Below are positions 5,930 through 8,514 of a DNA stretch of 8,514 nucleotides, one piece after another. The notes beneath the pieces are model-generated. The model was not told the DNA's origin. It worked only from the letters and a program-made list of their open reading frames with translations, and made no database searches. The position numbers and the translations under genes are program-made. The first letter of the stretch is position 1. Every line of letters begins with the position of its first letter. The stretch lies in the NCBI GenBank assembly GCA_003501365.1, contig DNPP01000016.1, positions 5,733 to 14,246 on the forward strand, read 5' to 3'. This DNA comes from Bacillota bacterium (lineage in GTDB: Bacteria > Bacillota > UBA4882 > UBA8346).

Positions 5930-7717
5930 ATGAACAAAGCTCTTCAGAAATGGGTTCAAGAGATGAGCGATCTCTGTCAACCTAAGCAGGTTTATTGGTG
6001 TAATGGTTCACAGGAAGAGAATGACCGTTTGCTAAAAGAGATGGTAGATGTGGGAGCGGCTATCCCGCTTAATCCGGATAAACGTCCAGGGTGTTATCTT
6101 TTCCGCAGTCATCCTTCCGATGTGGCTAGGGTAGAAGATCGTACTTATATTGCTTCTCGCAATAAGGAAGATGCCGGTCCCACCAATAACTGGATTGATC
6201 CGGAAGAATTGAAAAAAGCCATGACCGGATTGTATCGGGGATGCATGAAGGGACGCACTATGTATGTGATTCCTTTCTCGATGGGTCCTATTGGCTCACC
6301 TATTTCCAAGATTGGTGTAGAACTCACGGATAGTGCGTATGTTGTCATTAATATGCGGATTATGACCCGCATCGGTCAAAAGGTTTTAGACACTTTAGGT
6401 GATAATGGTGATTTTGTGCCATGCATGCATTCTATCGGAGCACCGCTCACCGAGGGAGCTAAGGATGTGGCTTGGCCCTGCGCGCCGATTGAACAGAAAT
6501 ATATCAGCCATTTTCCCGAGGAACGGATGATTTGGTCTTATGGTTCCGGTTACGGCGGCAATGCTTTGCTGGGCAAGAAATGTTTTGCATTACGGATAGC
6601 TTCGGTACAGGCCCGCGACGAGGGATGGCTTGCCGAGCACATGCTGATCCTTGGCATTACGAATCCGAAAGGCGAAAAGAAATATGTTGCTGCTGCATTC
6701 CCCAGCGCATGCGGAAAGACCAATTTGGCAATGCTCATTCCGACTATCCCCGGTTGGAAAGTCGAAACTGTGGGTGATGATATTGCCTGGATGAAGTTCG
6801 GCCCCGACGGGCGTTTGTATGCCATCAACCCTGAGGCTGGTTTCTTCGGTGTGGCGCCTGGCACTTCTGAGGACTCTAATTGTAATGCCATGAAAACCAT
6901 AGAGAATAATACCATATTTACCAATGTCGGACTTACGGATGATGGTGATGTTTGGTGGGAAGGCATCGGTCATGATGCACCGGAACACCTGGTCGATTGG
7001 AAAGGGAATGATTGGGCGCCTGGAACCAAAGATCCCGCCTCTCATCCCAATGCCCGCTTTACTACTCCCGCTCGTCAATGCCCTGCCATTGCTCCGGAAT
7101 GGGAAGACCCCAAAGGGGTGCCGATTTCGGCGATTTTGTTCGGCGGCCGCCGTCCCGGTACGATTCCATTGATTCATCAGAGCTTTGATTGGGCTCATGG
7201 TGTGTTTTTGGGCTCGATTGTCGGTTCGGAAATTACCGCTGCGACTATCTCCGCCAACATCGGTCAAGTTCGGCGCGATCCTTTTGCAATGTTGCCGTTC
7301 TGTGGGTATAATATGGGCGATTATTTCAAACATTGGTTGAAAGTCGGCGCTCAGGCCGATGCCGCTAAACTTCCAAAGATTTTTTATGTAAACTGGTTTC
7401 GTAAGACTGCCGACGGTAGATGGTTATGGCCGGGATATGGAGAAAACAGCCGGATTCTTAAATGGGTTTTTGAACGGGTCGCCGGTGAAGGCAAGGCCAT
7501 GGAGACTGCTATTGGTTATATGCCTACCATTGACGCCATTGATCGTAGCGGATTGAAAGTTAGCGAAGCCGACATGAATGAATTGTTAAAAGTTAATAAA
7601 GATGAATGGTTAAAAGAAGTTGTCTCGATCCGGGAACATTATAAAAAATTCGGTGATAAACTGCCCAAAGAGCTTAACGCGCAGGTTGACGCTTTAGAGA
7701 AACGCCTGCAGGCTTAA
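5930..7717 (+). CDS. pckA: Phosphoenolpyruvate carboxykinase (GTP)
   Basis: This cytosolic enzyme interconverts oxaloacetate plus GTP with PEP, CO2 and GDP, in gluconeogenesis or in the reverse, anaplerotic direction. At 595 residues it is the usual size of the GTP-dependent family and not of the ATP-dependent one. Visible landmarks are GKKCFALR with Lys216/Lys217, the metal ligand His237 in AEHMLIL, the P-loop FPSACGKTN at 257-265 (Cys261, Lys263, Thr264) and GDDIAWM with Asp284. All keep a constant offset of 27 from the known residues of rat PEPCK (Lys244, His264, Cys288, Lys290, Asp311). Further on come FGGRRP (Arg407/Arg408) and WLWPGYGENSRILKW, also typical. The ATG has AGGGGG 6 bases upstream. 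It looks like a single-gene unit with its own promoter region and a strong terminator. Confidence 0.97.
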   Translation: MNKALQKWVQEMSDLCQPKQVYWCNGSQEENDRLLKEMVDVGAAIPLNPDKRPGCYLFRSHPSDVARVEDRTYIASRNKEDAGPTNNWIDPEELKKAMTGLYRGCMKGRTMYVIPFSMGPIGSPISKIGVELTDSAYVVINMRIMTRIGQKVLDTLGDNGDFVPCMHSIGAPLTEGAKDVAWPCAPIEQKYISHFPEERMIWSYGSGYGGNALLGKKCFALRIASVQARDEGWLAEHMLILGITNPKGEKKYVAAAFPSACGKTNLAMLIPTIPGWKVETVGDDIAWMKFGPDGRLYAINPEAGFFGVAPGTSEDSNCNAMKTIENNTIFTNVGLTDDGDVWWEGIGHDAPEHLVDWKGNDWAPGTKDPASHPNARFTTPARQCPAIAPEWEDPKGVPISAILFGGRRPGTIPLIHQSFDWAHGVFLGSIVGSEITAATISANIGQVRRDPFAMLPFCGYNMGDYFKHWLKVGAQADAAKLPKIFYVNWFRKTADGRWLWPGYGENSRILKWVFERVAGEGKAMETAIGYMPTIDAIDRSGLKVSEADMNELLKVNKDEWLKEVVSIREHYKKFGDKLPKELNAQVDALEKRLQA

Positions 7718-7749
7718 GTAATACCAATGGCATCTTGAATTATTATCAA

Positions 7750-7770
7750 ATTGAAAGTAACTTAGTATTA
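7750..7770 (+). repeat. Direct repeat copy 2, downstream of pckA
   Basis: This is identical to 5520-5540 at 20 of 21 positions, with T in place of C at position 9, and in the same orientation. It begins 32 bases after the pckA stop and 17 bases before the terminator hairpin. Similarity stops abruptly on the 3' side. Confidence 0.7.
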
Positions 7771-7787
7771 AGGGTTATAACTTTTTT

Positions 7788-7828
7788 AGGGGCTGTCTCA
7801 TTTACTTTTGAGACAGCCCCTTGTTTTT
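7788..7828 (+). terminator. Strong intrinsic terminator after pckA
   Basis: AGGGGCTGTCTCA (7788-7800) pairs perfectly over 13 bp with TGAGACAGCCCCT (7809-7821) around an 8-base loop TTTACTTT. A T-rich tract (TTGTTTTT) follows, with another run of eight T after 7830. The other strand would have A residues after the hairpin, so it should work only for + strand transcripts. The arm sequence GGGGCTGTCTCA also resembles the ends of some Bacillota insertion sequences. Confidence 0.88.
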
Positions 7829-8062
7829 ATGTTTTTTTTCCAAAGAGAATTGCCAACTGGTTAAATCTCACCTGAAATAATATCATAGACATAAATTGTT
7901 TATTTCTAGCTTGAAGGAGTATATTCTCCCAAAAGCCGGTAACTTTAGAGAAATTTTCATAAGCGGCCCATTAAAAAAAGGATTTTGTCGAATTTAGTCA
8001 AATTGTACAGAAGACAAATAGTATGTTTTTTGAATATACAAGTTTACGGAGGTATCCTGATT

Positions 8063-8514
8063 ATGAAGGATAAGGGAATTAAATTTGGGTTTATCGGATG
8101 TGGACAAGGCGGTGGGAAGATCGCCGATTTGTTTGCCCAGAAAGGCTATAAAGTCATAGCCGTCAATACATCTCCGGTGGACTTATCGGCATTGACGATG
8201 ATTCCCAATGAATACCGTTTAAGTATCGGTTCCCGTTTGGGTGCGGGGAAAGACCCCAGAGTTGGTCAAGAGGCGATCCGTGATGATGCTGAAAAAGTAA
8301 AGAAGGTTATTCAAGAATATTTTTATCATGATGTGGATTTCGTTTTTGTTGTTGCTTGTCTGGGAGGGGGCACCGGAACCGGTGTTGTTGCAGACGTAAT
8401 CGAGTTATCCCGCCAGGTTGGCATTACTACCGGATGCTTAACCACGATTCCTTTAGGCAGTGAATCGCTGGAGGAACATAAAAATGCTCTCAAGGGTTTG
8501 GATATTTTAACGGA
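8063..8514 (+). CDS. Divergent tubulin/FtsZ-superfamily GTPase, 3'-truncated by the window edge
   Basis: This is the N-terminal 150 residues of a polymer-forming GTPase of the tubulin/FtsZ fold. The first strand leads into a glycine-rich T1 loop GCGQGGGK (12-19). AVNTS (33-37) matches the FtsZ AVNTD region. LGAGKDPRVGQEA (from 59) matches the T3 loop, and GGGTGTG at 101-107 is the superfamily signature (T4 loop). It differs from canonical FtsZ: T1 lacks the GGGGNNAV pattern, Lys19 stands where FtsZ has Asn/Ala, and T4 is followed by VVADVIEL rather than AAPV. The catalytic T7 loop and C-terminal tail lie outside the window, so activity cannot be judged. The ATG has a strong ACGGAGGT (8047-8054) upstream. 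Alternatives are a FtsZ-like paralogue, a CetZ-like protein or a TubZ-like cytomotive filament. The surrounding genes are housekeeping, which argues against a phage or plasmid origin. Confidence 0.85.
   Translation, partial: MKDKGIKFGFIGCGQGGGKIADLFAQKGYKVIAVNTSPVDLSALTMIPNEYRLSIGSRLGAGKDPRVGQEAIRDDAEKVKKVIQEYFYHDVDFVFVVACLGGGTGTGVVADVIELSRQVGITTGCLTTIPLGSESLEEHKNALKGLDILT

Larger units (their letters stand above)
7718..8062. other. Intergenic region between pckA and the tubulin-like gene
   Basis: This stretch of 345 bases has no gene. It holds the second repeat copy (7750-7770), the strong pckA terminator (7788-7828) and then AT-rich sequence up to the ribosome binding site ACGGAGGT (8047-8054). 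A weak promoter candidate is TTGTTT (7896-7901), 18 bases, then TATATT (7920-7925), overlapping a near-palindrome GGAGTATATTCTCC (7916-7929). I found no better promoter for the last gene. Confidence 0.5.

Noticed and set aside
6590..7333. Antisense open frame of 247 codons inside pckA, and a shorter one at 6550-6966
   Set aside because: They lie fully opposite a highly conserved enzyme, lack recognisable domains, and are the usual shadow of codon bias in the real gene.
8063..8514. Reading the last gene as the division gene ftsZ itself
   Set aside because: The T1 and T4 loop contexts differ from canonical FtsZ and no division genes adjoin it, so I keep the broader family name.

Overview
The window looks like chromosome of a Bacillota (Firmicutes) bacterium, probably Clostridia-like or a related deep branch. 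The reasons are the gene order mrdA-minC-minD-minE-rodA, strong purine-rich ribosome binding sites, U-tract intrinsic terminators, TTG start use and moderate-to-low G+C. I cannot name a genus from sequence alone. All supported genes are on the + strand.

Layout. (1) 1-1659: the 3' part of a class B penicillin-binding protein (PBP2/MrdA), closed by a terminator. (2) 1762-3589: minC, minD and minE, the complete oscillating septum-site system, closed by a GAAA-loop terminator. (3) 3762-4886: rodA, the SEDS glycan polymerase that partners PBP2. (4) 4959-5384: a small Nudix hydrolase. (5) 5385-5929: about 545 bp without a convincing gene, holding a near-consensus sigma-A promoter, two palindromes and one copy of a short repeat. 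(6) 5930-7717: a GTP-type phosphoenolpyruvate carboxykinase with all visible catalytic residues. (7) 7718-8062: a spacer with the second repeat copy and a very strong terminator. (8) 8063 to the window end: the N-terminal 150 residues of a tubulin/FtsZ-superfamily GTPase that is not a canonical FtsZ.

How the genes work together. PBP2 (transpeptidase) and RodA (glycosyltransferase) form the core elongation synthase. MinCDE confines the division ring to midcell. These genes form a cell-shape and division-placement cluster. pckA appears to be a separate, self-contained transcription unit linking oxaloacetate and PEP. The downstream tubulin-like gene has its own ribosome binding site and lies beyond the pckA terminator.

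Most of the window is ordinary housekeeping. The parts worth a second look are the divergent tubulin/FtsZ-like gene, the near-identical 21-bp direct repeats flanking pckA, and the long, structured pckA leader. I see no phage, CRISPR, toxin-antitoxin or complete insertion sequence.
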